From positions 1-29,412 of the forward strand of contig CAJODU010000001.1 in NCBI GenBank assembly GCA_905233325.1: 29,412 nt of DNA, read 5' to 3'. Under the pieces are notes generated by a model. It was not told where the DNA came from and made no database searches. It saw nothing but the letters and a program-made list of their open reading frames with translations. The stretch is from an uncultured Selenomonadaceae bacterium. GTDB taxonomy: Bacteria > Bacillota > Negativicutes > Selenomonadales > Selenomonadaceae. The position numbers were made by a program, and so were the translations under genes. Of the stretch, positions 15,986 through 24,959 are shown one piece after another. The first letter of the stretch is position 1, and each line of letters starts with the position of its first letter.

Positions 15986-18796
15986 ATGGAACGCTTTTCA
16001 AACAAATTTGTCAAAAGAGCGATTGCAGAATTCTCTGTATTGACAATAATCCTGTCTATAATGGGTCATTTCATCTATAATGAAATGGACAAAATGTTGA
16101 TAGAATCGTTAAAAGAATCAGTAGCATTACAAAGTCAAAGTATAGCCTATACATTAAATGAACGCTTTCAACATAAATTAGACGAACTTCGGTCACGGGC
16201 GGAACTCTTACAGCAGAATAAAATGCCGGCGGAAGATCTGCTTGATGTTGCGACTATAGGCACAAAGACCGGCAGGATCAGAGGCGTCTTGCGTGAAGAC
16301 AATTCGGTAGTAGCAGGTTCAGCTTTGCCGGAAGATATATTTCAATCTGTCCATAGTGTTTTTGAAGAGAAAAAGCAATCCATAGACTATTTGCACGGCA
16401 GAGGGCTTTTATTTGCCGTGCCTTTTGAGTATGAGGGGCAAACCTGCATATTTTACGAATTGTTTAATGATGAGGCGGTTAAAACCTTTTACAAGACGAT
16501 GAGCTACAATGGCAAGGGTACTTTGATTCTCGCCAAGAATTACGATAATCGAATAATGCTGAGTGAGGGACTCTATCCTGAGATTGCCGGTGATAACTAT
16601 CCGCAATATGATGAAGAACGCTATGAAGGTTACAACAAAGAAGATGTATTGAAACTGAAGAATTTCGATGACATCTGGGCAAAAATAGAGCAATCAACAT
16701 TAACAGGCGACATATCCAATATCTTTTATGAATATAATGGAATAGACGCGGTTTTCTTCTTTTGTACTTACATTTCCAAAGAAAATAATCTTGTACTCAG
16801 TGGTTATGTCGAGTGGGATGATGCGGTCGTTGGTATAGATTATATATATACTATAATGCGCTTGATGTTTGCTATCATATTGCTTTTGACATTCATAGGT
16901 GTCCGTTATCATATGAAGACTATGGAGGCTAAATATTTTGAGCATGAGAAAGCTCTGGCTGATTCTGCAAACAAGGCAAAAAGTGATTTTTTGAGCAGTA
17001 TGAGTCACGAAATCCGCACGCCAATCAACGCCATAATGGGTATGGACGAGATGATCCTGCGCGAAACTAAGGAACCGGCGACTCTTGAATATGCACAAAA
17101 TTTACAGCACGCCGCCAAAAATCTCCTCAGTCTTATCAATGATATTCTTGATCTGTCCAAGATTGAGGCGGGCAAAATGGAGATAATACCTGTCGAATAT
17201 CATTTAAGTTCTGTACTCAATGATTTAGTCAATATGATACAAGCTCGTGCGGAGAAGAAAGGGCTTGAACTGATTGTCGAGGCAGATAAGAATATACCGT
17301 CTCTGCTTTTCGGCGACGAGATAAGGGTCAAGCAGATCATCACCAACCTTTTGACAAATGCCGTCAAATACACCGAGAAGGGCAGCGTCACCCTCCAAGT
17401 CAACTATCTCAACATTGACGCTGATAATATTTATCTCTGCATAAGTGTCAGCGATACCGGAATAGGAATCAAGGAAGAGGACATCAAAAAGCTGTTCAGT
17501 GCATTCGAGAGGATAGAAGAGGAACGCAACAGGACGATTGAAGGCACAGGGTTGGGTATGAATATTACCAAGCAGCTTCTCAATATGATGGGTGCTGAGT
17601 TGAGCGTCTCCAGTGTCTATGGTCAAGGCTCCAACTTCAGTTTTCAAGTCGCACAGAAAGTTATGGATCGCGAACCTATAGGTGATTTTGAAGAGGCTTA
17701 CAAGCGTTCACTTGCACAGCGTGAGGAATATCACGAATCCTTCAAAGCTCCCAATGCCAAAATCTTGATTGTTGATGATACTTATATGAATTTGACGGTG
17801 ATCAAAGGGTTACTCAAGCAAACTCAAATAAAAATTGATACAGCCGGAAGTGGGCAAGAGTGCCTTGATATGGTTCAAAAGGTTAAGTATGATATAATCT
17901 TCCTGGATCATATGATGCCGGAGATGGACGGGATTGAGACTTTAGAGAAAATGAAAAAGTTGCCGGACAACCTCAACGAAGATACGCCTGTCATATCTCT
18001 GACTGCAAATGCAATCAGCGGAGCTCGTGAACAGTACATTGCTGCCGGTTTTAAGGATTATCTTACAAAACCCGTTAATTGCGATCAGTTGGAGGCGTTG
18101 ATAGTAAAATATCTTCCGCCTGAAAAGATAAATACCACTCTTCAAGAAGAAGATACATCTCAAGATAACAGCAACACCACGCTAAGTACATCAAATATAT
18201 CAGACACCTTGTCAGATTTGCCTGAATGGTTAAGGAATGTTGAAGGGCTGAATATTAACGAGGGTGTTGCACACTGCGGCGACGTTGAAGGTTATCTTGA
18301 AGTATTGAAAATCTACGCAAATGCTGTTATCGACGGTGCAAACAAAATCGAAAGCTACTACGATACTGAAGATTGGCTCAATTACACAACGAAAGTTCAC
18401 GCCTTGAAGAGTTCTTCGCGAATAATTGGAGCTGATGAACTTTCAGACAAGGCGGCGAAATTAGAGGTGGCGGGTAATTCCGATAATATTGATGAGATAA
18501 GACGAGACACCCCGTCTCTGTTAGCACTTTATCGTTCTTATGCTGACAAGCTCAAGCCCTTTATCCACGTTGAGGAGGATAAGACAGATAAACCTTTGAT
18601 TGACGAGGCAGATCTTGCTGAGGCGTTTGATGCTATGAGAGATGCTGCCGCTACTTTTGATTATGATTCTTTGATGTTCCTGTTGCACTCACTTGATGAT
18701 TATCGTCTTTCTGATGAAGCAGAAGAACGCTGCAAGCATATCAAGGAAGCGGCCTCTAAACTTAATTGGGAGCTAATCAAAGAGATAGTAAATTGA
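15986..18796 (+). CDS. Membrane hybrid sensor histidine kinase (HisKA-HATPase-receiver-HPt)
   Basis: A 936-aa multi-step phosphorelay kinase. TM1 is at about 12-31, an extracytoplasmic sensor region of about 255 residues follows, and TM2 is at about 290-308. Then come HisKA with H341 (SMSHEIRTP), HATPase_c with N-box ITNLLTNAVKY, DTGIGI and GTGLGM, a receiver with D641 (FLDHMMPEMDG) and conserved K in LTKPVN, and an HPt domain with H805 (VHALKSSSR). A final helical segment of about 70 residues has no name I know. All phosphotransfer residues are present, so the relay can run His-Asp-His inside one protein; the final response regulator is not encoded nearby. The ligand is unknown. ATG 15986 is chosen on its AGAGGTGA site. 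The OppF-type gene follows 21 nt later. Confidence 0.93.
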   Translation: MERFSNKFVKRAIAEFSVLTIILSIMGHFIYNEMDKMLIESLKESVALQSQSIAYTLNERFQHKLDELRSRAELLQQNKMPAEDLLDVATIGTKTGRIRGVLREDNSVVAGSALPEDIFQSVHSVFEEKKQSIDYLHGRGLLFAVPFEYEGQTCIFYELFNDEAVKTFYKTMSYNGKGTLILAKNYDNRIMLSEGLYPEIAGDNYPQYDEERYEGYNKEDVLKLKNFDDIWAKIEQSTLTGDISNIFYEYNGIDAVFFFCTYISKENNLVLSGYVEWDDAVVGIDYIYTIMRLMFAIILLLTFIGVRYHMKTMEAKYFEHEKALADSANKAKSDFLSSMSHEIRTPINAIMGMDEMILRETKEPATLEYAQNLQHAAKNLLSLINDILDLSKIEAGKMEIIPVEYHLSSVLNDLVNMIQARAEKKGLELIVEADKNIPSLLFGDEIRVKQIITNLLTNAVKYTEKGSVTLQVNYLNIDADNIYLCISVSDTGIGIKEEDIKKLFSAFERIEEERNRTIEGTGLGMNITKQLLNMMGAELSVSSVYGQGSNFSFQVAQKVMDREPIGDFEEAYKRSLAQREEYHESFKAPNAKILIVDDTYMNLTVIKGLLKQTQIKIDTAGSGQECLDMVQKVKYDIIFLDHMMPEMDGIETLEKMKKLPDNLNEDTPVISLTANAISGAREQYIAAGFKDYLTKPVNCDQLEALIVKYLPPEKINTTLQEEDTSQDNSNTTLSTSNISDTLSDLPEWLRNVEGLNINEGVAHCGDVEGYLEVLKIYANAVIDGANKIESYYDTEDWLNYTTKVHALKSSSRIIGADELSDKAAKLEVAGNSDNIDEIRRDTPSLLALYRSYADKLKPFIHVEEDKTDKPLIDEADLAEAFDAMRDAAATFDYDSLMFLLHSLDDYRLSDEAEERCKHIKEAASKLNWELIKEIVN

Positions 18797-18817
18797 TATG
18801 GAAAGAGTGATAGACTT

Positions 18818-19711
18818 TTGACAGTGAATAATCCTTTGTTGCAAGTGAAAAATCTTCGCCAGCATTTTGAAATATCCCGAAATTTTACAGTTAAGGCAGT
18901 CAATGGCGTGTCTTTTGAGATTTACCCTGGCGAAACTTACGGACTTGTCGGCGAGAGCGGCTCCGGCAAAACTACCATTGGCCGCAGTATTATCCGCCTT
19001 TACGATCCTACCGATGGCGAGATCATCTTCAACAATAAAAAAATTTCCGGCAAACTTGACAAAGAAACTAATCAAATGCTCCGAAAAAATATGCAGATGA
19101 TTTTTCAAGACCCTATGTCCAGTTTGAATCCTCGCAAAAAAGTCAGTGACATCATAGGTGAGGGGCTTGATATACATAAACTTTACTCAAGTGTGAAAGA
19201 GCGCAACGAGATCATTGCCAGTATTCTGCAAAAGGTCGGCTTATCACCTGCACACGCTGAAAGGTATCCGCAGCAGTTTTCAGGCGGTCAGCGGCAACGC
19301 ATAGGCATTGCCCGTGCACTTGTGATGAATCCTAAATTGATTATCGCTGATGAATGTATTTCTGCCTTAGATGTTTCCATTCAGGCACAAGTTGTCAATC
19401 TGATGAAGGATATTCAAGAGGAGACAAATTGTGCTTATCTTTTCATTGCCCACGATTTGAGCATGGTTAAATACATTTCTGACAGGATAGGTGTCCTGCA
19501 CAAGGGCTGGCTGGTGGAAACGGGAACATCAAAAGAAATTTTTTCTGATCCCATTCACCCATATACTAAATCCCTGCTCTCCGCCGTGCCATATCCCAAT
19601 CCCAAAGTTGAGAGACAGCGGAGGCTTGTGACTTATAATTCTGATAAAGTGAATTACGAAAACAGTACCATTAAGCAGATCAGTGAAACCCACTTCGTCA
19701 TGGCTGATTGA
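18818..19711 (+). CDS. OppF/DppF-type peptide ABC transporter ATP-binding protein
   Basis: A 297-aa ABC ATPase. It has Walker A GESGSGKT (45-52), Q-loop IFQDPMSSLNPRK, signature SGGQRQRIGIARAL, Walker B LIIADE, D-loop SALD and H-loop AHDLSM. The C-terminal HPYTKSLLSAVP block is the oligopeptide/dipeptide extension that distinguishes Opp/Dpp/nickel transporters. It is somewhat short and lacks the Cys-rich tail of many OppF proteins. No OppA, B, C or D gene lies next to it, so its permease must be encoded elsewhere. TTG 18818 is the likely start, though its Shine-Dalgarno (GAGTGA) is modest. It is probably read from the kinase promoter. Confidence 0.88.
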   Translation: MTVNNPLLQVKNLRQHFEISRNFTVKAVNGVSFEIYPGETYGLVGESGSGKTTIGRSIIRLYDPTDGEIIFNNKKISGKLDKETNQMLRKNMQMIFQDPMSSLNPRKKVSDIIGEGLDIHKLYSSVKERNEIIASILQKVGLSPAHAERYPQQFSGGQRQRIGIARALVMNPKLIIADECISALDVSIQAQVVNLMKDIQEETNCAYLFIAHDLSMVKYISDRIGVLHKGWLVETGTSKEIFSDPIHPYTKSLLSAVPYPNPKVERQRRLVTYNSDKVNYENSTIKQISETHFVMAD

Positions 19712-19737
19712 TTTTCGTGTTTTTTGCAGTTGCTATC

Positions 19738-19766
19738 TTGACCAAATGTCAAATTTGCCGTAAAAT
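19738..19766 (+). promoter_or_regulatory. Promoter of gyrA
   Basis: TTGACC (19738-19743) is followed by a 17-nt spacer and TAAAAT (19761-19766), with a start expected near 19773. A second TTGACA (19774-19779) and TATAAT (19781-19786) lie just downstream but only 1 nt apart, so they cannot form one promoter. Confidence 0.75.
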
Positions 19767-19804
19767 AATGAAATTGACATTATAATTAATCAGAGGTGTA
19801 AATA

Positions 19805-22228
19805 TTGAGTTTAGATTTTAATCAAGGTAAGGTTGTACCCGTTAAGTTAGAGCATGAGATGAAATATTCCTATATTGACTATGCAATGAGCGTCATTGTG
19901 TCAAGAGCAATTCCTGATGTTCGCGACGGTCTAAAGCCTGTCCATCGCAGAATACTCTACGCTATGGCTGAAGCGGGTATGATGTCCAACAAACCCTACA
20001 AAAAGTCCGCTCGTATCGTCGGTGAAGTTTTGGGTAAATACCACCCTCATGGTGACAGTTCGGTTTATGATGCACTCGTGAGAATGGCACAAGATTTTTC
20101 AATGAGATATACCCTTGCCGACGGACACGGCAACTTTGGCTCCATTGACGGTGACAGTGCTGCTGCTATGCGTTACACTGAAGTCAGAATGAGTCAGATT
20201 GCTGAACTTATGCTCCAAGATATTGATCGCGAGACGGTTGAGTTCGTTCCCAACTATGATGAATCCTTAAAAGAACCGGCTGTCCTTCCTGCAAAGTTCC
20301 CTCAACTTCTCGTCAACGGCACTTCCGGCATTGCAGTAGGTATGGCAACAAATATCCCCCCTCACAATCTCGGTGAGATCATTGACGGCACTTTAATGCT
20401 GATCGACAATCCCGATAGTTCTATCGCCGATCTTATGACAGTTATCAAAGGGCCGGACTTCCCGACAAAGGCACAGATTATGGGTGATGAGGGTATTCGC
20501 GATGCTTACAATACCGGCAGAGGCTCAATCAAAATGCGTGCAGTTACCGGCATAGAAAAGATGAACAACGGCAAGAGCAGGATTGTTGTCACCGAATTGC
20601 CATACCAAGTCAATAAGTCAAGACTCGTTGAGAGAATTGCCGAACTTGTCCGCGATAAAACCATTGATGGCATTACCGATCTCAGAGATGAGAGCGACCG
20701 TGAAGGCTTGAGGATAGCTATAGACTTAAAGCGTGACGCCAACCCGACCATAGTCCTCAACCTCCTCCTCAAGCATACCGCCCTTCAGGACACCTTCGGC
20801 GTGATAATGCTTGCTCTTGTCGATGGCAAACCTAAGGTTATGAATCTCAAGGAGATACTCAGCCACTATATAAGACATCAAGAAGATGTAGTCACTCGCC
20901 GCACTCAATTCGATCTCAAGCGTGCTCAGGCAAAGGCACACATTCTGGAAGGTCTGACAAAGGCTATAGAAAGGCTTGACGAAGTTATAGCAATCATCAG
21001 AGGTGCAGGTGCCGCGACGGAAGCCAGAGATATATTAATGGATCGTCTCAAACTCACCGCCCCTCAAGCTCAGGCCATACTTGACCTCAGACTTCAAAAG
21101 CTGACCGGCTTGGAGCGTGACAAAGTGGTGACCGATTACAAGGACACTTTGGCAGCCATTGAGAACTTTAAGGCAATCCTCGCCGATGAACACAAAGTCC
21201 TGGATATTATTAAAAGTGAACTCACTGCCGTCAAGGAACGCTTCAACGACGAACGCCGCACTCAGATTACTTATGAGACGCCGATGGATTTCAAGATTGA
21301 AGATTTGCTTGATGACACTGAAGTGGTTGTGACAATAACCCACGGCGGCTATATCAAGAGGTTGTCACTTGATACCTATAAACGTCAAAAACGCGGCGGT
21401 AAAGGTATCACAGGCATGGGAACCAAAGAAGAAGACTATGTTGAGCATCTAATAATCACTTCAACTCATACTACAATTCTGCTGTTTACAAATAAGGGCA
21501 GAGTATTCTATCTGAAGGCTTATGATATTACCGAGAGTGGACGCCAGGCTAAAGGCACAAATATCGTCAATCTCCTGCAGACAGACTCCGACGAAACTAT
21601 AACTGCTGCCATACCCGTCAAAACCTTTGATCCGACGCGCTATCTCTTTATGGCTACTAAGCGCGGTATTGTAAAGAAAACTCCACTTAGCGAATTTAAA
21701 TCAATCACCAAGAAAGGGCTTGGTGCAATTAAACTCGACAAGAATGATGAGTTGATTGGTGTCAAGTTCACCGAGGGCGAGAGATATATCATTCTCGGAA
21801 CTAAACTGGGTATGGTTATTGCCTTTGATGAGGAAGAAGTCCGCTCAATGAGCAGAAATACTCACGGCGTTAAAGGTATAAAACTTAAAAAGGGCGATTG
21901 CGTTATAGGTATGGATAAGCTCCGTCACGATGCTGATGTTCTCACGGTAACTGCTGAAGGTTATGGAAGACGCACCTCTACCGAAGAATTTAAAGCACAG
22001 GGCAGAGGCGGAGTTGGAGTTATAAACACGAAAGTCACCGAAAAAACCGGAGAGGTTGTCGGTCTGAAGGTGGTATCTCCGGAGCAAGAACTTTTGCTGA
22101 TAACTACTGGCGGAATAGTCATTCGTACCAACATTTCTGATATATCAGTTGTCGGCCGCCATACTCAAGGCGTCAAGGTCATTAAAGTCAACGAAGGCGA
22201 CAAAGTAGCCGCTCTTGCTACAATTTAA
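19805..22228 (+). CDS. gyrA: DNA gyrase subunit A
   Basis: An 807-aa type IIA topoisomerase subunit that breaks and rejoins DNA for negative supercoiling. The active-site tyrosine is Y124 (AMRYTEVRMS). The quinolone-resistance region reads HPHGDSSVYD with S85 and D89, equal to the sensitive residues S83/D87 of E. coli. The C-terminal beta-pinwheel contains the GyrA box as QKRGGKG, which marks it as gyrase and not topoisomerase IV ParC. The start is TTG 19805 with AGAGGTG six nt upstream. gyrB is not in the window, and the gene has its own promoter. Confidence 0.97.
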   Translation: MSLDFNQGKVVPVKLEHEMKYSYIDYAMSVIVSRAIPDVRDGLKPVHRRILYAMAEAGMMSNKPYKKSARIVGEVLGKYHPHGDSSVYDALVRMAQDFSMRYTLADGHGNFGSIDGDSAAAMRYTEVRMSQIAELMLQDIDRETVEFVPNYDESLKEPAVLPAKFPQLLVNGTSGIAVGMATNIPPHNLGEIIDGTLMLIDNPDSSIADLMTVIKGPDFPTKAQIMGDEGIRDAYNTGRGSIKMRAVTGIEKMNNGKSRIVVTELPYQVNKSRLVERIAELVRDKTIDGITDLRDESDREGLRIAIDLKRDANPTIVLNLLLKHTALQDTFGVIMLALVDGKPKVMNLKEILSHYIRHQEDVVTRRTQFDLKRAQAKAHILEGLTKAIERLDEVIAIIRGAGAATEARDILMDRLKLTAPQAQAILDLRLQKLTGLERDKVVTDYKDTLAAIENFKAILADEHKVLDIIKSELTAVKERFNDERRTQITYETPMDFKIEDLLDDTEVVVTITHGGYIKRLSLDTYKRQKRGGKGITGMGTKEEDYVEHLIITSTHTTILLFTNKGRVFYLKAYDITESGRQAKGTNIVNLLQTDSDETITAAIPVKTFDPTRYLFMATKRGIVKKTPLSEFKSITKKGLGAIKLDKNDELIGVKFTEGERYIILGTKLGMVIAFDEEEVRSMSRNTHGVKGIKLKKGDCVIGMDKLRHDADVLTVTAEGYGRRTSTEEFKAQGRGGVGVINTKVTEKTGEVVGLKVVSPEQELLLITTGGIVIRTNISDISVVGRHTQGVKVIKVNEGDKVAALATI

Positions 22229-22231
22229 CAC

Positions 22232-22260
22232 TTGACAGGCTGCAAATACAAGTTTAAAAT
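22232..22260 (+). promoter_or_regulatory. Promoter of the branched-chain aminotransferase gene
   Basis: A perfect TTGACA (22232-22237) is followed by a 17-nt spacer and TAAAAT (22255-22260). It starts only 3 nt after the gyrA stop, giving a leader of about 35 nt. No attenuator or T-box fits in this space. Confidence 0.85.
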
Positions 22261-22301
22261 AAGTTTAATTATGATAAATATGTGAATGGAGATGTTTTCT
22301 G

Positions 22302-23372
22302 ATGGCAGAAATCAGATTTGAGAAAACCAACAACTTGAAGGATAAACCCGATGTCTCAAAGATTGGCTTCGGCACGCACTTCACTGATTATATGTTTGAA
22401 ATGGACTACAACGAGAAGGACGGCTGGCATGATCCAAGAATCGTTCCCTATCGCAACATTGAGATAAGTCCGGCAAATACTACTCTGCATTACGGGCAGG
22501 CTATCTTTGACGGCCTCAAGGCTTACAAACACGGCGACAAGCCTGTCATCTTCCGTGCTAAAGATCACTTGAACAGAATCAACGTCTCCGCCAAAATCCT
22601 TGACATTCCTGAAGTTCCATTTGATGTGATGAATGAAGGACTCAAAAAGCTCATTGCTATCGAAAAGGATTGGATCCCCACAGGTAAAGGACAGTCACTC
22701 TATATTCGCCCGTTCATCTTTGCTAATGATCCCTTCCTCGGCGTCAGTGTCAGCCACAACTACAAATTCTTGATAATCCTTTCACCTGTTGCCGCTTACT
22801 ATGCTCACGGCTTTGCTCCGGTCAAGATTATGGTTGAAGATCAGTATGTCCGTGCCGTCCGCGGCGGTCTCGGTGCTGCAAAGACTCCCGCCAACTATGC
22901 TGCCTCACTTCATGCCGGTCTTGTTGCTCACGAGAAAGGCTATGATCAAGTCCTCTGGCTTGATGGCGTCGAGCGTAAATATATTGAAGAAGTCGGCTCA
23001 ATGAATATACTCTTCAAAATTAAAGGCGAAGTCATCACTCCTTCACCTAAACTTCAGACTTCAATCCTTGACGGTATCACTCACCGCACTGTTCTTGAGA
23101 TTGCCAAAGATTGGGGTATACCTGCCGTTGAGCGTAAAATCAGCATTGATGAAGTTATGCAGGCTTATGAGGACGGCACTCTTGAGGAAGTCTTCGGCAG
23201 CGGCACGGCAGCCGTTATCTCGCCGGTCGGCTCTCTCATCTACAAGGGTAAAGAGTATGTAATTAATGACGGCAAGATCGGCGCATTTGCCCAGAAAATG
23301 TATGATTATATCGAAGGTATTCATATGGGTGAGGTTGAAGATAAATTCGGTTACATCGAGGCCGCTGAATAA
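22302..23372 (+). CDS. ilvE: Branched-chain amino acid aminotransferase
   Basis: A 356-aa fold-type IV PLP aminotransferase of the longer (BCAT II) group. It interconverts Leu, Ile and Val with their 2-oxo acids using glutamate. The PLP lysine is K194 in GGLGAAKTPANYAAS. Other landmarks are LHYGQAIFDGLKAY, LYIRPFIFA, the EEVGSMNI strand and the GSGTAAVISPVG phosphate-binding loop. The length is normal for this group. ATG 22302 has GGAGATG about nine nt upstream. It is monocistronic, with its own promoter and a following hairpin. Confidence 0.95.
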   Translation: MAEIRFEKTNNLKDKPDVSKIGFGTHFTDYMFEMDYNEKDGWHDPRIVPYRNIEISPANTTLHYGQAIFDGLKAYKHGDKPVIFRAKDHLNRINVSAKILDIPEVPFDVMNEGLKKLIAIEKDWIPTGKGQSLYIRPFIFANDPFLGVSVSHNYKFLIILSPVAAYYAHGFAPVKIMVEDQYVRAVRGGLGAAKTPANYAASLHAGLVAHEKGYDQVLWLDGVERKYIEEVGSMNILFKIKGEVITPSPKLQTSILDGITHRTVLEIAKDWGIPAVERKISIDEVMQAYEDGTLEEVFGSGTAAVISPVGSLIYKGKEYVINDGKIGAFAQKMYDYIEGIHMGEVEDKFGYIEAAE

Positions 23373-23382
23373 TCTAATGCTG

Positions 23383-23432
23383 AAGTGAGAATGAGGTATC
23401 ACCACACAGCCTATAATTCCTCATTCTCGTTT
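23383..23432 (+). terminator. Candidate terminator after ilvE
   Basis: A 10-bp perfect stem GAGAATGAGG / CCTCATTCTC (23387-23396 and 23419-23428), extendable with G-T and A-T pairs to 23383 and 23432. The loop is 22 nt. The T-run after it is short (GTTTCTG), so termination may be partial. Confidence 0.6.
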
Positions 23433-23452
23433 CTGAGTTAGGGGGTGTTGCT

Positions 23453-24025
23453 ATGAGTGAGTTTGCTTATTCATATTCTCAAGATGATGAAGAGTATGAG
23501 CTCATTAACGGTCAAGTATATATGATGGCTCGTCCTAATACTAATCATATGACAGTTGAGACTAATATTGTTACAACATTTAAAAATTATCTTAAAGGTA
23601 AAAGTTGCAGACCTTTTAATGAAACAGATGTATTTTTGAGTGATGATACCAATGTGGTGCCTGATGTCATGATTGTTTGTGAGCCTGAAATTATCAAAAG
23701 CGACGGCATTTACGGCACTCCTGATTTAATCGTTGAAATTGCCTCTCCTTCAACTGCTCGTCGTGATCGTATGGAAAAGTTTGCTGTCTATGAAAAATAT
23801 GGCGTTAAGGAATATTGGATAGTCAGCCCTCAAGAAAAAAGAGTAGAAGTCTATATTCGCAAAGATAATAAGTTAGTTCTTGATGATGTATACTCGGTTT
23901 ATCGTGATTTTGAATGGAAACATTTGACCGAGGAGCAGAAGTCAAAGGTAAAACAGGCAATCAAAGTCTCATTGTATGATGATTTCAGCGTTAAACTTGA
24001 AGATATATTTGAAGATGTTACATAG
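23453..24025 (+). CDS. Uma2 family (DUF820) PD-(D/E)XK protein, copy 2
   Basis: A 190-aa Uma2 protein with YELINGQVYMM, the N-H pair, VPD (D71), PDLIVEIASPS (E95) and YEKYGVKEYWIV. It is alike in layout to the copy at 1478-2062 but clearly diverged; both share the VKEYWI and LDDVY blocks. These proteins have an endonuclease-like fold with no settled role. ATG 23453 follows GGGGGTG. It sits between two housekeeping units and is more AT-rich than ilvE: 19 of 60 bases in 23521-23580 are G or C. This would fit a mobile or recently inserted gene. Confidence 0.88.
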   Translation: MSEFAYSYSQDDEEYELINGQVYMMARPNTNHMTVETNIVTTFKNYLKGKSCRPFNETDVFLSDDTNVVPDVMIVCEPEIIKSDGIYGTPDLIVEIASPSTARRDRMEKFAVYEKYGVKEYWIVSPQEKRVEVYIRKDNKLVLDDVYSVYRDFEWKHLTEEQKSKVKQAIKVSLYDDFSVKLEDIFEDVT

Positions 24026-24076
24026 TAGTTTACATTTCGATGATGTTAATTGTCCCTCGTTAAAGGTGGAATGCGA

Positions 24077-24940
24077 ATGCCATTTGACATATCTTTCCCC
24101 GCACACTTTCACGGAATAATATCCACAATATCCGCACTTGATGTTATTGATATATTGATAGTTGCAGCAATCATTTACAAAGTCTATGAGATGCTGCAGG
24201 AAACCCGCGCCATAACCCTAATCAAAGGGCTGGCGGTTTTGTTGACTGTAACTGTAATTTGCAGTTGGCTCAACTTGCATGTAATATCTTGGCTTTTACA
24301 GAAGGCCATTGCAATATTAACCGTTGCCTTGCCTATAGTATTTCAGCCTGAATTGAGACGTGCTCTTGAGCATCTCGGTCAAGGCAAGCTGCTGGGCAAG
24401 AGTGTTTTCCTTGATGATAGTGAAGTTCAAAACGTCGTTGAGGAACTCGTCAAAGCCTCAAAAACGCTCTCGGCAACTAAAACTGGTGCACTTATAGTAA
24501 TTGAGCGCAGTATGAAATTAAATGACATAAGCTCAACCGGTATTCATATTGACGGACTTATAACTTCGGAATTTTTATTAAATGTATTTATTCCCAATAC
24601 CCCGCTGCATGATGGTGCTGCAGTCGTACGCGGAGACAGGCTTATAGCTGCCGGTTGCCTCTTGCCTTTGACAGAGAATCGCGAGTTGTCAACGGAACTC
24701 GGAACCAGGCACAGAGCGGCTATCGGACTAAGTGAGCAATGTGACGCCTTAGTGTTGGTCGTAAGTGAGGAGACCGGCACAATTTCGGTTGCCGATAATG
24801 GACAAATAATGCGTCATCTTGATTCTGACACATTGAGAGCCGCCTTGAAACCCGCCTTCAAAACGCCTCAGTCTAATATGGGCGGGTTGCTCCTTAAACT
24901 CAGAGGCAACAATGATGAAGATGATAAAAAGAAAGTTTGA
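24077..24940 (+). CDS. cdaA: Diadenylate cyclase CdaA
   Basis: A 287-aa membrane-bound enzyme that makes the second messenger c-di-AMP from two ATP. Three N-terminal membrane helices lie in about the first 95 residues, followed by the DAC domain with HDGA (D179-G180-A181) and RHR (211-213), the catalytic motifs of the family. It is 10-15 residues longer than many CdaA proteins because of its tails. ATG 24077 is chosen with AGGTGG seven nt upstream; ATG 24071 is too close to that site. It is followed by cdaR after 19 nt, the usual pairing in which CdaR modulates CdaA. glmM, often the third member, is not present. Confidence 0.95.
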   Translation: MPFDISFPAHFHGIISTISALDVIDILIVAAIIYKVYEMLQETRAITLIKGLAVLLTVTVICSWLNLHVISWLLQKAIAILTVALPIVFQPELRRALEHLGQGKLLGKSVFLDDSEVQNVVEELVKASKTLSATKTGALIVIERSMKLNDISSTGIHIDGLITSEFLLNVFIPNTPLHDGAAVVRGDRLIAAGCLLPLTENRELSTELGTRHRAAIGLSEQCDALVLVVSEETGTISVADNGQIMRHLDSDTLRAALKPAFKTPQSNMGGLLLKLRGNNDEDDKKKV

Positions 24941-24959
24941 TTTTGAGGTGGGTTAATTA

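Noticed and set aside
20039..20073. Quinolone-resistance mutation in gyrA
   Set aside because: S85 and D89 are the sensitive residues (E. coli S83 and D87), so no resistance change is seen at these two sites.
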